In this document: positions 1 through 9,232 of the stretch, piece after piece
Position numbering within the stretch: the stretch's first letter is position 1
Layout of the letters: each line of letters opens with the position of its first letter
Assembly (NCBI GenBank): GCA_937974195.1
Contig: CALJIC010000169.1
Location: 1-64,000 of the forward strand
From: an uncultured Roseiflexaceae bacterium
GTDB taxonomy: Bacteria > Chloroflexota > Chloroflexia > Chloroflexales > Roseiflexaceae
Direction of reading: 5' to 3'
Length of the DNA: 64,000 nucleotides
Translations under genes and position numbers: made by a program
Notes under the pieces: model-generated
Told to the model about the DNA's origin: nothing
What the model saw: the letters and a program-made list of their open reading frames with translations, nothing else
Database searches by the model: none

Positions 1-83
1 CAGAGCCGCGGAGAGAAAAGAGCAGGGGGCGTAGCCTCTTCAACACGGGGGCGCGGGGGCGGAGCCACCGCCCACGCCGCGCC

Positions 84-2111
84 CTACGCGCCCTGCATCA
101 GCACCGCCAGCACCAGCCCGAGCACCAGAAACAGCCCGAACGTCAGGTGCAGGCGGGCCGTCTGCAGGTCGATCATCGCGATCGCGCGCGCCTGCCCGCT
201 CGCCCCCAGCTCCGAGGCGCGCAGGATCTTGACCAGCCACGGCAGCGAGAGCACCGCCAGCAGGCTCATCGCCGGCAGCGCGCCGAACGCCACGCCGAGC
301 CCCAGCACGATGTAGGCGCCGACCACCAGCGCCACGTACGTCGTGTGGGCCACCCTGCGGCCGAAGCGGATGGCGAAGGTGCTCCCGCCCGACCGGGCGT
401 CGTCGGTGATGTCGCGCCACTCGTTGCCGTGCAGGATGGCCGTGACCAGCAGGCCGATCGGCAGGCTGAGCAGCAGCGCCTGGGCGCTCCACGCGCCCGA
501 GGCCGCGAAGTAGCCGCCGACCACCATCAGCGGCCCCATCAGCAGGAAGACCAGCGGCAGCCCCAGCGCGCGGTACTTGTACTGCAGCGGCGGCGCGGTG
601 TAGCCGTAGCCGCCCACCGCTCCCAGCAGGCCGAGCCCGATGATCGGCCAGCCGCGGATCGTCGCCAGCGCGACGCCCAGCGCCGCGGCCAGCGCGAACG
701 CCGCCCCGACCAGCGCGAAGGCCTCCCGCTCGTCGATGCGGCCCTTCAGCAGCGCGTGGCTCGCCCGCGGCGAGGTGATCGTGTCGATCCCCTTGCGCAC
801 GTCGTAGATCTCGTTGACGATGTTCGTCCCGAGGTGCAGCAGGACGCTCGCCAGCAGCGCGAGCAGGAAGGGCGGCCACTCGAACACGCCCGCCAGCGCT
901 GCGAGCGCGCCGCCGGCCGCCACCGGCGTGATCGAGGCCGTGAGGCTGAACGGGCGGGCGATCTCGGCCCACGCCGACACGTGCCGCCAGGCCCGCTCGG
1001 CCGGGCTGAGCCGCCGGTCGTCGATCTCCGGGCGCGGCGCCTCCGCCGGGGCCAGCTCCGCCTCGGGCGCGGCGGCCGGCGGCGCCACCGTGACGTCGAT
1101 CTGGCCCGCGCCGTAGATCACCGCCGCGTCGAGCAGCGGCTCGACCTGCCCCTTCTCCTGCACCACCGGCTGGAGCGCGGGGATGTCCATCCCGGCCTCG
1201 TGGTAGCGCCAGGCCCCCGCGGCGACATCCTCGGGCGTGCCGCACAGGATGAACGCGTCCAGCAGCTCGTCCGGTATCAGCGACGCGGCGCGGTGGTAGT
1301 CCTCCGCCCGCCACGCGGCGCTGATCTGGTCGCGCAGCTCGGTGGGGAAGCCCGCCCGCCTGAGCGAGACGTCCGACAGCACGCTCATCATGTAGATCAC
1401 GAACGGCTCGCGCTTGGCGCGGTTCAGCGCCGCCCGGCGCGACTTGTCGATCAGCGTGAGCAGGTACCCCTCGGTCTGGACGGCGTTCTCGGGGCGCCCG
1501 GCGGCCACCGAGGCGGCCCGGAGCCGGCTGAGGATCCTGCGGAAGCCGGGGATCGACTCGCACGGCCGCGCCAGGTAGCCGTCCGCCTTCTGCCCGGCGA
1601 GGTCGACCATCGCGGAGCGGTAGGCGGCGATGTAGATCGGCACGTGGTGCACCGGCGGGAACATCGGCTGCACCGGCATCAGGTTCGGCGTCGCCGAGGG
1701 GATGCGCTGGCCGGCCCACAGCATCCGCACGGTGTCGATCGCCTTGCTGACCTCCTCGACGCCCCGCTCGGGCGTGTAGGGGATGCCCATCTGCGCCAGG
1801 CGCAGCGGCAGGCCGGTGCCGAGCCCCAGGGCGATCCGGCCGGGCGCCATCTCGTCCAGCGCGCTGACGGTCATCGCCACGAGCACCGGGTGGCGCGTGA
1901 ACGGGTTGAGCGCGCCCAGCCCGACGCGGATATCGGGCACCTGCGAGGCGATCGCCGAGGCGTACGTCACGGCGTCGCGCTCGAAGTATGAGTCGTGGAG
2001 CCACACCGTGTGCAGGCCGCGCTCGCGCGCGCTGCGCGCCCACGCCACGACGTCGTCGACGCTGCCGCGCGCCGCAAGCCCCAGGCTGATCGGGTGGACG
2101 AGCTGACGCAT
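84..2111 (-). CDS. Luciferase-like (LLM) flavin/F420 oxidoreductase fused to UbiA/MenA-type prenyltransferase
   Basis: About 675 residues with two domains. Residues 1 to about 325 resemble the bacterial-luciferase-like monooxygenase/F420-dependent reductase family (TIM barrel; 'GRIALGLGTGLPLRLAQMG' core). An Ala/Pro/Glu-rich linker follows (about 330-370). Residues about 372-675 are a polytopic UbiA-superfamily prenyltransferase. It has both Asp-rich motifs: NEIYDVRKGID near residue 431 and NEWRDITDDARSG near 561. These are closest to the MenA-type pattern that binds Mg-prenyl diphosphate. The ATG at 2111 was chosen because AAGGAG lies 7 bases upstream; an in-frame extension to 2165 has no such site. 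The likely job is redox modification plus prenylation of an aromatic acceptor at the membrane, for example in quinone metabolism. The substrate is unknown. The frame is open through the linker, so the fusion is seen directly. Confidence 0.85.
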   Translation of the reverse strand: MRQLVHPISLGLAARGSVDDVVAWARSARERGLHTVWLHDSYFERDAVTYASAIASQVPDIRVGLGALNPFTRHPVLVAMTVSALDEMAPGRIALGLGTGLPLRLAQMGIPYTPERGVEEVSKAIDTVRMLWAGQRIPSATPNLMPVQPMFPPVHHVPIYIAAYRSAMVDLAGQKADGYLARPCESIPGFRRILSRLRAASVAAGRPENAVQTEGYLLTLIDKSRRAALNRAKREPFVIYMMSVLSDVSLRRAGFPTELRDQISAAWRAEDYHRAASLIPDELLDAFILCGTPEDVAAGAWRYHEAGMDIPALQPVVQEKGQVEPLLDAAVIYGAGQIDVTVAPPAAAPEAELAPAEAPRPEIDDRRLSPAERAWRHVSAWAEIARPFSLTASITPVAAGGALAALAGVFEWPPFLLALLASVLLHLGTNIVNEIYDVRKGIDTITSPRASHALLKGRIDEREAFALVGAAFALAAALGVALATIRGWPIIGLGLLGAVGGYGYTAPPLQYKYRALGLPLVFLLMGPLMVVGGYFAASGAWSAQALLLSLPIGLLVTAILHGNEWRDITDDARSGGSTFAIRFGRRVAHTTYVALVVGAYIVLGLGVAFGALPAMSLLAVLSLPWLVKILRASELGASGQARAIAMIDLQTARLHLTFGLFLVLGLVLAVLMQGA

Positions 2112-2504
2112 GTCTCTGCTCCTTCGGTCGAAGCGTTCCGAACTGCCGCACAGTCGCGGGGCCACCTATAGTAGCATATTGCCGGCGCGAAAGGGCGGCG
2201 CGCCGCCCGCGAACGTTTCCGGAGGGGCCTGCGCCCGCTCTGCGGCGCGGTGGGGTCTGGGGAGGCGCAGCCTCCCCGGAATCACTCTCTTTCGCCGCTC
2301 TGCGGCGACGTGTCGCCGCAGAGCAGCGTGAAAAAAGGCTCTCGGAGGGCCTGCGGCCCTCCGCACCTCCCTGCAGAACCTTGGAGAGCCTGCGGTCCCC
2401 GAATCTCCCCGCAGAAGAGCCTGTAGCGCGGTGCCCCGCCCCCGGCGAGGAGCACCGCGCGGTGATACAATGGGGCCTCCGTACGACGTAGAAGAGGGCA
2501 GACG
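2112..2504. repeat. Intergenic block of palindromic dispersed repeats between divergent genes
   Basis: This 393-base gap has no convincing gene. It contains a perfect 12-bp hairpin (2297-2308 with 2313-2324), then an A-run, then the palindrome GGAGGGCCTGCGGCCCTCC (2344-2362). Variant palindromes lie on both sides: ggggaggcgcagcctcccc near 2259-2277, and a decayed copy around 2383-2418. The hairpin, A-run and palindrome combination recurs at 15152-15217. A -10-like TACAAT at 2466-2471 probably belongs to the promoter of the downstream mannitol dehydrogenase gene; I see no good -35. Confidence 0.7.
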
Positions 2505-4001
2505 ATGGAGATCAACCAGCGGCGCAAGCTTTCGCAGGCCACTCTGGCGGCCTTCGCCGGTCGGGCTGCCGTGCCCACCTACGACCGCAGCCGCCTCGCC
2601 CCGGCGATCGTCCACATCGGCGTCGGCGGCTTCCACCGCGCGCACCAGGCCGTCTACCTCGACGACCTCGCCGGGCAGGGCATCACGCTCGACTGGGGCG
2701 AGCGCGGCGTCGGGCTGCTCCCCGGCGACAGGCGCATGGCCGACGCGCTCATCCCGCAGGACTGCCTCTACACCCTGGTCACGCGCGACGCCGCCGGGGA
2801 CTCCGCCCGGGTGATCGGCTCCATGACCGGCTACCTGTTCGCCCCCGAGAGCCCCGCGCGGGCGCTCGACCTGCTCGCCGACCCGGCCACGCGCATCGTG
2901 AGCCTCACGATCACCGAGGGCGGCTACAACGTCGACAGCGTCACCGGCCGCTTCGATGCCGACAACCCCGCCATCCAGGCGGACCTGCGCAGCCCCGACC
3001 GGCCCGCCACGGTGTTCGGGTACATCTGCGCCGCGCTCGACCGCCGGCGCCGCGCGGGGACCCCGCCCTTCACCGTGCTCTCGTGCGATAACCTGCAGGG
3101 CAACGGCGCGATCGCGCGCACCGCGGTCACCGCGTTCGCCCGCCTGCGCGACGAGGGCCTGGCGAGCTGGATCGAGGCCAACGTCGCCTTCCCGAACGCG
3201 ATGGTGGACCGCATCACGCCGCAGACGACCGACGCCGACCGCGCGCTGGTGGCCGAGGCGTTCGGCATCGAGGACGCCTGGCCGGTGATGTGCGAGCCGT
3301 TCATGCAGTGGGTGATCGAGGACACCTTCTGCAACGGGCGGCCGCCGCTGGAGGAGGTCGGCGTGCAGATCGTCTCGGACGTCCACCCCTACGAGACGAT
3401 GAAGCTGCGCCTGCTGAACGCCAGCCACCAGGCGATGGGCTACCTCGGCTACCTCGCCGGCTACCGCTACATCCACGACGTGATGGCCGACGCCGACTTC
3501 CAGACGTTCATCGCGCGCCTGATGGCCGAGGAGGTGGCGCCGCTGCTGCCGCCGGTGCCGGGGGTGGACCTGGCCGCCTACCAGCGGACGCTGCTCGAGC
3601 GCTTCGCCAACCCCAAGATCCGCGACCAGGTCACCCGCATCTGCACCGACGGGTCGGACCGGATGCCGAAGTTCCTCCTTCCGTCCCTCGCCGAGGCGCT
3701 CGCGCAGGGCCGGCCCCACCGGCTGCTCACGCTGGCCGTCGCCGGGTGGATGCGCTACCTGCGCGGCGTGGACGAGGCGGGCCAGGAGATCCCGATCGCG
3801 GACCGCCTGGCCGACGAGCTGCGCGCCCGCGCCGCCGAGGGCCGGGGTGACCCGCGCCCGCTGCTGGGCGTGCGCAGCGTCTTCGGCGACCTGGGCGGCA
3901 ACGACGCGTTCGTGTCCGAGTTGGCCGCCGCCCTGCGCGAGCTCGACGCCCGGGGGGCGAAGGCGACGCTGTCCGCCTACCTGGCCGCCCCCTCCGCGTG
4001 A
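2505..4001 (+). CDS. Mannitol 2-dehydrogenase family oxidoreductase
   Basis: A 498-residue NAD(P)-dependent polyol dehydrogenase of the mannitol dehydrogenase / fructuronate reductase family. The usual length is about 480-500, so it is full length. The Rossmann start VGGFHRAHQAVYLDD (about residues 39-53) and the catalytic segment MKLRLLNASHQAMGYLGYL near residues 299-317 (Lys, Asn, His) are both present. The HQA..YLDD and LNASHQ patterns are nearest to mannitol 2-dehydrogenase (D-mannitol to D-fructose). Mannonate or arabinitol specificity cannot be excluded. It stands alone with repeat-rich DNA upstream and a promoter-like sequence for the next gene downstream. A weak purine-rich site (gaagaggg) precedes the ATG. 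Confidence 0.88.
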   Translation: MEINQRRKLSQATLAAFAGRAAVPTYDRSRLAPAIVHIGVGGFHRAHQAVYLDDLAGQGITLDWGERGVGLLPGDRRMADALIPQDCLYTLVTRDAAGDSARVIGSMTGYLFAPESPARALDLLADPATRIVSLTITEGGYNVDSVTGRFDADNPAIQADLRSPDRPATVFGYICAALDRRRRAGTPPFTVLSCDNLQGNGAIARTAVTAFARLRDEGLASWIEANVAFPNAMVDRITPQTTDADRALVAEAFGIEDAWPVMCEPFMQWVIEDTFCNGRPPLEEVGVQIVSDVHPYETMKLRLLNASHQAMGYLGYLAGYRYIHDVMADADFQTFIARLMAEEVAPLLPPVPGVDLAAYQRTLLERFANPKIRDQVTRICTDGSDRMPKFLLPSLAEALAQGRPHRLLTLAVAGWMRYLRGVDEAGQEIPIADRLADELRARAAEGRGDPRPLLGVRSVFGDLGGNDAFVSELAAALRELDARGAKATLSAYLAAPSA

Positions 4002-4032
4002 GGATCAGGCGCCGGCCGAGCAGAGGCGCGCC

Positions 4033-4061
4033 TTGCGGCTAGGCCGGAGGCGCGCTATACT
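4033..4061 (+). promoter_or_regulatory. Sigma-70-like promoter TTGCGG-N17-TATACT
   Basis: TTGCGG at 4033-4038 and TATACT at 4056-4061 are separated by 17 bases. They lie in the 288-base gap between the mannitol dehydrogenase and the lipoprotein hydrolase at 4290. Predicted from sequence only. The leader would be about 220 bases. Confidence 0.45.
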
Positions 4062-4289
4062 TCCGCGCACATCGCGTCCGAATCCGCCTGGCCCGACGCT
4101 GCGCCGGGCGCCCGGCACACCTGCGCCGAACCCATCGTCCCACCTCCGAGTCATCCACCCCGCCAGCCTCTGAAGTGTCGACAATTTGCCGGACGAACCG
4201 CCCAGCGCGGGGCGCCGACAGCCGGCCGCCGATTCTTCCCGGATCGGCGCGCAGCCGCTGTCCGCCTGCGCTGCAGAGAAGGAGGCTGT

Positions 4290-5330
4290 ATGCCGCCCTA
4301 TCGATTGGGCCTGTTCACGACTATGCTGATGTCGAGCCTGCTGTTCGCCTGCGCGTCCACGACGCCGGGCGCGCCGTCGGCGACTCCGGACGAGCCCGCC
4401 GGCCCGGCGCCCGCGGCCGGGCAGGTGCAGGCCAACGGCATCACCATCGCCTACGAGAGCTTCGGCGCGCCAGAGCGCGAGACCGTCCTGCTGATCGGCG
4501 GCACCGGCCAGCAGCTGATCGACTGGCCGATCGAGCTGATCGAAGGGCTGACCGAGCGCGGCTACCGCGTGGTGCGCTTCGACAACCGCGACATCGGGCT
4601 CTCGACGCACTTCACCGAGGCCGGGCTGCCCGACGCCGCGGCGGTCACGCGGGCGCTCGAGGCCGGGGAGCAGCCGCCGCTCCCGTACACCCTGCGGGAG
4701 ATGGCCGCCGACGCCGCCGGGCTGCTCGACGCCCTCGGCATCGAGCGGGCGCACATCGTCGGCATGTCGATGGGCGGCGCCATCGCACAGTATCTCGCGA
4801 TCGACCACCCGGAGCGCGTGCGCTCGCTCACCTCAGTGATGGCCGACTCGGGGAACCCCGCGCTGCCGGTCATCGCCAGGCCCGAGGCCTTCGCCGACGT
4901 CCCGCCGATGCCGCCCGCCGAGGACAGGCAGGCCTTCATCGAGTACCAAGTCAAGTCCTGGATGGCGCTCGCCAGCCCCGCCAACCCCGCCGACGAGGCG
5001 GCCGTGCGCGAGATGGTGCAGCGCGACGTGGATCGCGCCTACGACCCCGCCGGCCTGGTGCGGCAGCAGACGGTGACGCTGGTGGATCGCTTTGCGCCCG
5101 GCGCCAACCGCCTCAGCAGCCTCAGCGCCATCGCCGCGCCGACCGTCGTGCTGCACGGCGAAGATGACCCGCTCGTCCCGGTGGACGCGGCGCGCGAGAT
5201 CGCGGAGCGCGTGCCAGGGGCCGAGCTGCGGATCATCCCCGGCCTGGGGCACGACATCCCGCCCGCGCTCGTCCCGGCGTTCGTCGACGCGATCGACGCG
5301 GCGGCGACGCGGGCCAGCGACGCGCTCTGA
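4290..5330 (+). CDS. Alpha/beta-fold hydrolase, lipoprotein
   Basis: 346 residues. The N-terminus has a hydrophobic stretch ending in the lipobox-like LLFAC (Cys near residue 21). A Pro/Ala-rich tether and an alpha/beta hydrolase domain follow, so it is predicted to be lipid-anchored outside the cytoplasmic membrane. The nucleophile elbow GMSMGG puts Ser near residue 160. The acid is in GEDDPLVP (about 290) and the His in GLGHDIPP (about 320). The fold resembles the epoxide hydrolase, 3-oxoadipate enol-lactonase and esterase group; the substrate is not predictable. A strong AAGGAGG site precedes the ATG. Confidence 0.85.
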   Translation: MPPYRLGLFTTMLMSSLLFACASTTPGAPSATPDEPAGPAPAAGQVQANGITIAYESFGAPERETVLLIGGTGQQLIDWPIELIEGLTERGYRVVRFDNRDIGLSTHFTEAGLPDAAAVTRALEAGEQPPLPYTLREMAADAAGLLDALGIERAHIVGMSMGGAIAQYLAIDHPERVRSLTSVMADSGNPALPVIARPEAFADVPPMPPAEDRQAFIEYQVKSWMALASPANPADEAAVREMVQRDVDRAYDPAGLVRQQTVTLVDRFAPGANRLSSLSAIAAPTVVLHGEDDPLVPVDAAREIAERVPGAELRIIPGLGHDIPPALVPAFVDAIDAAATRASDAL

Positions 5331-5515
5331 GCCCGCGGTGCCACACACGCCACGGCTACGTGGAACCCAGCAGCGCCGACCGGCGTCATGGCAACCGTAG
5401 GGTAGCCTGGTCAGCACACAACGTCATCCTCGGGGCCGCCTTTGTCGCACACGAAGGTGGCCGCATTCTTTCAGCCCGGAGCGTGATGCTGGCCGAGCGA
5501 ACAGGAGGAGAGACG

Positions 5516-7552
5516 ATGAGAATAATCTGGACATACCTCGCGGTCGCCGCGGTCGTGCTGGCGCAGCTCAGCACGGCCAGCGCCGCGCCGATAGCCCAGC
5601 CCGCCTTCGAGCGCCTGTGGCAGCGCACCGGCGTCCCCATCCAGCGCGGCGTCGCCGACTACTCGTGGGTCTGGGGGCCGGAGCCCTTCACCCCGCAGCT
5701 GATGGAGGCCAACGCCGAGAGCCCCTCCGGCCGGCGCGCCGTGCAGTACTTCGACAAGAGCCGCATGGAGATCAACAACCCCAGCGGCGACCCGAGCAGC
5801 CCCTGGTTCGTCACCAACGGCCTGCTGGTCAACGAGCTGATCAGCGGGCGGGTGCAGGTCGGCGCGGGCGAGTTCATCCCGCTCGCCCCGGCTAACATTC
5901 CCATCGCCGGCGACCCCAGCAACACCTTCCCCACCTACGCCAGCCTGGTGCGGATCTACAACACGCCCGCCGGCCGTGAGCCCGGCGACCACGTCACCGA
6001 CCTGTTCCTGCCCGAGGGCGCCGGCGAGCTGCCGCAGTACGCCGACAGCCCGGCGACCGAGATCGTGCGCGTCGAGCGCGGCTTCGGCATCCCGCGCGCC
6101 TTCTGGGACTTCATGAACCGCACCGGCACGGTCTACGAGGGTGGCCGCCTCGTGCCCAACCAGCCGCTCTTCGACTGGGTGTTCACGCTCGGCTACCCCA
6201 CCACCGACGCGTTCTGGACCAGGGTGACGGTGGGCGGCGTCGAGCGCGACGTCATGTTCCAGGCCTTCGAGCGCCGCGTGCTGACCTACACGCCCGATAA
6301 CCCGCAGCCGTACCAGGTCGAGATGGGCAATGTCGGCCGGCACTACTACCACTGGCGCTACGAGGCGCCGTTCGCGGACGGCGCCGAGGCGCTGATCACC
6401 GTGCCCGAGCCCGGCGCGCTGGTGAGCCCGCCACTGCTGGTGCAGGGCTTCGGCAGCGGCAGCGCCTTCGAGGGGGCCATCACCGTGCGGCTGAAGGACG
6501 CGGCCGGCAGGCAGCTGGCGAGCGTCAATACCCAGGTGCTCCAGCCCGACGTCGGGCTGACCGGGCCGTTCGAAGCCACGCTGACCTTCACCCCGCCGCC
6601 GGAGCCGTCGCCCGCAACGATCGAGGTCATCACCCGCTCGCCGCGCGACGGCTCGGAGATCCTGCTCGCCAGCCGGGAGGTGCGCGTCACGCACGACGGC
6701 CCGCCGCCGGCGCTGGACGAGCAGATGGAGCGCGCCCGCCGGGACCTCAGCCGGCGGCTGAAGCTCGACCTGAGCGAGATCCGCGTGGTCTCGGTCGAGC
6801 CGGCCGAGTGGCCGGGCGGCTCGCTGGGCTGCCCCGCGCCGGAGCGGGTCTACACGCTGGAGATCGTGCCCGGCTACCGGCTCACGCTGGAGGCGCAGGG
6901 GCAGCGGTACACCTACCACGTCGACCAGGGGGAGCGGCTCGTCTACTGCCGCGACGGGCGGCCGGTGCTGGGCCTGGCCAGCACGGCCGATGAGCTGATC
7001 GCGGCGCTGCGCGAGCGCGGCTACGCCATCGAGGATACGGGCGTGGTGCGGCAGCCCTTCCTGCGCACGGACGGCAGGCTCTACCGCATCAGCGGCGGCG
7101 GGCTGACGCAGCCGGTCGAGCTGCAGGTCTACGGCTACGCCGAGGAGGCGACGGCGGCCGAGGATGCGGCCAGCATCGGGCCGGACGGGCAGCCCGAGGG
7201 CGCGATCGTGGACTGGGTCGCGCCGCCGTACTTCTACCGAAGCTGGCGCGTGCTGGCGATCTACGTCGGTGACAGCCAGGCGGCGCTTCAGGTGCTGAAC
7301 GACCTGCTCGGCCCGCCGTTCGCGGTGCCCAGCCCATCGGCGGATCAGGCGCGGATCCCGTGGGATGAGGCCCGGGCGCTGCTCCTCGCCGGCCAGGTGC
7401 GCTTCATCGCCCAGAGCCACTCGCTCAACGTCCAGATGACGCTCGCGGATGGCCGGGTGCTGACCACCGTCGAGCCGCGGATCGACGAGATCTTCCGCGT
7501 GATCGAGGAGTGCGGCGAGCCCTGCGCGAGCACCGCCGTCGCGACCGAGTAG
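5516..7552 (+). CDS. Secreted multidomain protein with Gmad2-like domain
   Basis: 678 residues. The ATG at 5516 was chosen because it follows AGGAGGAG and begins a clear signal peptide (cleavage near SASAA, about residue 24). Residues about 25-290 form a conserved secreted region that I recognise from many Chloroflexia exported proteins; it contains FDKSRMEINNP, FVTNGLLVNELISG and FERRVLTYTP. Residues about 291-390 resemble the Ig-like Gmad2 fold of spore-germination proteins. Residues about 400-480 carry an SLGCPAPE-type module often seen in small secreted actinobacterial and chloroflexal proteins. The C-terminus is not recognised. The function is unknown; extracytoplasmic binding or an envelope role is inferred. 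It is convergent with the next gene across a shared terminator. Confidence 0.8.
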   Translation: MRIIWTYLAVAAVVLAQLSTASAAPIAQPAFERLWQRTGVPIQRGVADYSWVWGPEPFTPQLMEANAESPSGRRAVQYFDKSRMEINNPSGDPSSPWFVTNGLLVNELISGRVQVGAGEFIPLAPANIPIAGDPSNTFPTYASLVRIYNTPAGREPGDHVTDLFLPEGAGELPQYADSPATEIVRVERGFGIPRAFWDFMNRTGTVYEGGRLVPNQPLFDWVFTLGYPTTDAFWTRVTVGGVERDVMFQAFERRVLTYTPDNPQPYQVEMGNVGRHYYHWRYEAPFADGAEALITVPEPGALVSPPLLVQGFGSGSAFEGAITVRLKDAAGRQLASVNTQVLQPDVGLTGPFEATLTFTPPPEPSPATIEVITRSPRDGSEILLASREVRVTHDGPPPALDEQMERARRDLSRRLKLDLSEIRVVSVEPAEWPGGSLGCPAPERVYTLEIVPGYRLTLEAQGQRYTYHVDQGERLVYCRDGRPVLGLASTADELIAALRERGYAIEDTGVVRQPFLRTDGRLYRISGGGLTQPVELQVYGYAEEATAAEDAASIGPDGQPEGAIVDWVAPPYFYRSWRVLAIYVGDSQAALQVLNDLLGPPFAVPSPSADQARIPWDEARALLLAGQVRFIAQSHSLNVQMTLADGRVLTTVEPRIDEIFRVIEECGEPCASTAVATE

Positions 7553-7599
7553 GCGCAGCGCGCTTTCTGGCAAGCCATCCTAGACATAGCGCGCAACAA

Positions 7600-7634
7600 G
7601 ATGGCGTGGCCCGGAGATTCCGAGCCACGCCATC
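7600..7634. terminator. Bidirectional terminator hairpin between convergent genes
   Basis: A perfect 11-bp stem, gatggcgtggc (7600-7610) with gccacgccatc (7624-7634), and a 13-base loop. It lies between the stops of the convergent genes at 7552 and 7658. There is no long T-tract. Confidence 0.6.
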
Positions 7635-7657
7635 CTACGTTCAGGGGCTGCGAGCGC

Positions 7658-9232
7658 CTACGGCTGCGCGAAGGCGACGAGCCGCACCGAGTGCCAGATC
7701 TCGTGGAACCGATCGTAGACATCCGTCGGGTCGTTGGGGTCGACGTACTGGCAGCGGGCCTTGTAGCTCCCGTCGTAGACAATGCGCGGGTTGCCCTGCG
7801 CGTCGAGCGCGAGCGCCGGCGCGTAGGTGTCCCAGAGGCCCGCGTCGCACGTCACCGGGCGCGCCACCGGGTACTCAGCCTCGAGGTCGCTGCTCAGATC
7901 GACGACCCCGTGCTGCCAGTTCTCGGCTGCCGTGCACCCCGCGTCGCACCAGGAGTAGCGCAGGTTATCGCTCCCGTCCATGTAGGCCATCCGCGGCCGC
8001 CCCTGCGCATCCAGCTCGAGGTCCACGCCATCGCCGTACTGCTGCGGCAGGCCCAGGTTCACCGCGCTCCAGGAGCCGCTGCTCTCGCACTGCGCATCGC
8101 AGGACAGGTAGTAGAGCCGGCGGCCGGTGTCGTCGAGGGTGCCCTCTTTGTAGACCGCGATGCGCGGCCGGTTCTGCTTGTCGACGGCGATATCCCAGAA
8201 GGGGTACGGCCCCCCGCCGCGCTCGAAGACCCATGCGCGCTTCCAGTTCGCATCGTCCTCGCAGCCCGCGTCACACGCGAAGTAGTACACGCCGTTCTCG
8301 TCGCCGGTGAACTCCGCCGCGAACAGGTGCGCGACGACGCGCGGCCGGCCGTCGGTCGTGAACGTGAGCGACGGCGAGGAGATCGCCTCGTGGTCGAGCA
8401 GGTAGATGTCGTCCATGAGCTGGTGGGTGAAGCGGGTCACGCTCCAGTTCCCGGCGTCCAGACACCCGCTGTCACACGCCGCGTAGTAGCCGCCGTACAG
8501 GTCCGGCTCGGTGAGGTAGTCGGTATTGTTGAAGACGAAGCGCGGCCGGCCCTGCGGGTCGAGCGCGAAGGAGCGCTCCGGCAGATAGTACCCCGTCAGG
8601 TCGATCGTGTCGTACACGCTCGTGACGTGCACGAACTGCCAGCTATCGGCCGAGAGGCACTGCGCGTCACACTCGCCGTACCAGTACAGCGTGTAGAGAG
8701 TCTCGTCATCGGGGCCGATCGCCAGGATGCGCGGCTTGCCCGCGGGCGTCAGCGCCAGCTGGACGCTGTCAACCGGCCCGCCGAGGTTGACCCGCTGCCA
8801 CCGCGACTGGTCCGAGCACTGGCTGGCCGGCGGCGGGCAGTAGGCGTAGATCGCATCCGGCCCCTCAGCCACCGGCACGTGGTAGCGGTAGGCGACGTGC
8901 AGGCCGCCCGCGGAGTCCACGGCGATATCCGGGCTGCCGGTCTTGAGCTGCGGCTCCATGAACGTCGCGGCGCCGCTCTCCTCGGGGTTCTGGCCGGGAT
9001 TCTCCCCAGGGTTCTCACCGGGGTTCTCCCCAGGATTCTCATGGGGCGGAGGGATCGGCATCGAGCGCAAGGCCCCCGCGCCGACCATCGGCAGATATAC
9101 GAACGCTTCATCTTGCGCTTGGGGCTCGACGTCAGCGGCGTACACGGCCAGGCCGCCGAGGAAGTTGGCGAAAAGGAACAGCAACACGAGTGGAACGTAG
9201 GCCGCAGAGCGGCCAGGGCCTCGACGATACAT
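7658..9232 (-). CDS. Secreted beta-propeller-like repeat protein with Cys-Trp motifs
   Basis: 524 residues with an N-terminal signal/anchor (residues about 11-32) and a VYLPMV motif of the kind common in Chloroflexia exported proteins. An Asn-Pro-Gly-Glu tandem repeat spans about residues 65-86. The rest is built from at least six repeats of roughly 60 residues. Each has a strand like LALDAQGRPRIVY followed by a C-D-x-x-C-x(4-5)-W element, for example CDAGCEDDANW, CDAQCESSGSW and CDAGCTAAENW. This resembles BNR/sialidase-like propeller blades with a paired-cysteine loop. No catalytic residues were identified. A role in extracellular binding is inferred. GAGG precedes the ATG by about 10 bases. 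Confidence 0.8.
   Translation of the reverse strand: MYRRGPGRSAAYVPLVLLFLFANFLGGLAVYAADVEPQAQDEAFVYLPMVGAGALRSMPIPPPHENPGENPGENPGENPGQNPEESGAATFMEPQLKTGSPDIAVDSAGGLHVAYRYHVPVAEGPDAIYAYCPPPASQCSDQSRWQRVNLGGPVDSVQLALTPAGKPRILAIGPDDETLYTLYWYGECDAQCLSADSWQFVHVTSVYDTIDLTGYYLPERSFALDPQGRPRFVFNNTDYLTEPDLYGGYYAACDSGCLDAGNWSVTRFTHQLMDDIYLLDHEAISSPSLTFTTDGRPRVVAHLFAAEFTGDENGVYYFACDAGCEDDANWKRAWVFERGGGPYPFWDIAVDKQNRPRIAVYKEGTLDDTGRRLYYLSCDAQCESSGSWSAVNLGLPQQYGDGVDLELDAQGRPRMAYMDGSDNLRYSWCDAGCTAAENWQHGVVDLSSDLEAEYPVARPVTCDAGLWDTYAPALALDAQGNPRIVYDGSYKARCQYVDPNDPTDVYDRFHEIWHSVRLVAFAQP
8983..9042. repeat. 12-bp tandem repeat encoding Asn-Pro-Gly-Glu units
   Basis: About five imperfect 12-base units inside the secreted repeat-protein gene encode NPGE/NPGQ. 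They separate the membrane-proximal region from the propeller-like domain. Copy number is likely to vary between strains. Confidence 0.75.
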
